Shown here in pieces: positions 63,339 through 64,000 of a DNA stretch of 64,000 bases (positions are counted from its first letter, which is position 1; each line of letters starts with the position of its first letter). This DNA comes from Sorex araneus. Taxonomy: Eukaryota; Chordata; Mammalia; Eulipotyphla; Soricidae. The notes beneath the pieces were generated by a model that was not told the origin of the DNA, ran no database searches, and saw only the letters and a program-made list of their open reading frames with translations. A program made the position numbers and the translations under genes. The stretch spans positions 181,479,449 through 181,543,448 of the forward strand of contig NC_073305.1 of the NCBI RefSeq assembly GCF_027595985.1, given 5' to 3'.

Positions 63339-63929
63339 AACAAGGTATTTAAAGAAATGTCAAGCAAGCCTCTTGTACTCTGATATACAAAAGAAAAAAA
63401 TCAATACATAGTGTCAGGCGAGGAGAAGCAAGCTGTTGGGTATCGTATGGGTGAAAATGAGAGGCTCATAGGCAGACATTCTCTCCGAGAAAAACAAACA
63501 AGAGACTGGCAAGAGGTGCCTCCAAGAGAATTACACAACCAGAGAACACCACCAGCCAAGCGTGACTTTCCCTAAGACCCGACCGGTGATTACTGGGTCT
63601 AAACCACACGTATTGCTTGCCTTCGGTTACCAAGCTGTGTCACTCGGGCAGAATTTCTGCTCTTCTCAAGATGTGCTCCTCCAGAAGGAGGAAGGACATA
63701 GAGAAGATTGGTTAGACACCACCGTGGAGTCCACTGCTTGAACACCTCCCGCTAAAAGCAATGCCACGGAAATGCAGAGGAACTCGGACAAGACGCAAAG
63801 GCAAGCTGGCAGAGACAAAGCTAGTGCCGGTGCACAGGCAGAGGCCCGCAAACAAAGGCGGGCCAGGGCAGAGGGACAGCTGCCCAAGCCGGAAACTGGC
63901 TTAGAGAAACTCAACTACTTCTCTGCCCT
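63339..63929. other. Unique DNA
   Basis: Nothing recognised. Confidence 0.5.
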
Positions 63930-64000
63930 CCTTGCCTTCCTTCCTTCCATCCTCCCTCCCTCCTTCCCTCCCTCCCTCCCTTCCTCCTTCTCTCCCTCCC
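63930..64000. repeat. CCTT/CCCT microsatellite, cut by the window end
   Basis: TTCC and TCCC units to the last base; true length unknown. Confidence 0.93.

Overview
This window reads as gene-poor nuclear DNA from a shrew (Soricidae, most likely Sorex). It contains roughly 75 copies of one tRNA-derived SINE whose consensus I recognise as the soricid SOR family. It also contains many 3' ends of a mammalian L1, and a remnant of an RTE-clade LINE that fits the element reported as RTE1_Sar from the common shrew. I see no intact protein-coding gene, no functional tRNA or rRNA gene, and nothing prokaryotic. The only host-gene-derived sequence I can name is a processed pseudogene of ribosomal protein S11 (about 59.93-60.30 kb, minus strand). 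The window could be intergenic or lie inside a large intron; the sequence alone does not decide.

Layout. 1-5.2 kb: mostly unique DNA, a 70-bp-unit minisatellite (3.4-3.65 kb) and an L1 3' end running into a CCCTT repeat. 5.9-8.5 kb: antisense L1 pieces split by SINEs. 9.1-10.7 kb: GC-richer unique DNA. 10.9-14.5 kb: the most interesting stretch, with an RTE-derived non-autonomous element, the RTE ORF 3' end, and a tRNA-headed SINE carrying the RTE terminus. 15-16.7 kb: two large pyrimidine microsatellites seeded in L1 and SINE sequence. 17.8-19.1 kb: SINE-free DNA. 19.8-28.6 kb: L1 3' ends, SINEs and RTE-tailed SINEs. 28.8-33 kb: mostly unique with L2-like relics. 33-45.5 kb: SINE-dense, with several datable nested insertions and a long GAAA microsatellite. 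45.5-63.3 kb: alternating unique DNA, SINEs, RTE-tailed SINEs, short L1 insertions and the RPS11 pseudogene. 63.9-64 kb: the start of a CCTT repeat.

How the elements relate. Three retrotransposition products can be told apart. (1) L1 inserts are 5'-truncated and end in a short A-rich tail behind AATAAA. (2) SOR SINEs have tRNA-like A and B boxes and an A-rich tail with target-site duplications (TSDs), so they presumably used L1 machinery. (3) A second SINE type has a similar tRNA head, but its 3' end matches the last ~60 bp of the RTE element's coding frame and finishes in GACAGT- or ACAGTGCT-type tandem repeats instead of poly(A). It was therefore probably mobilised by the RTE. Because the RTE resembles parasitic-nematode RTEs, this window holds both a probably horizontally acquired LINE fragment and the parasitic SINE system that grew out of it.
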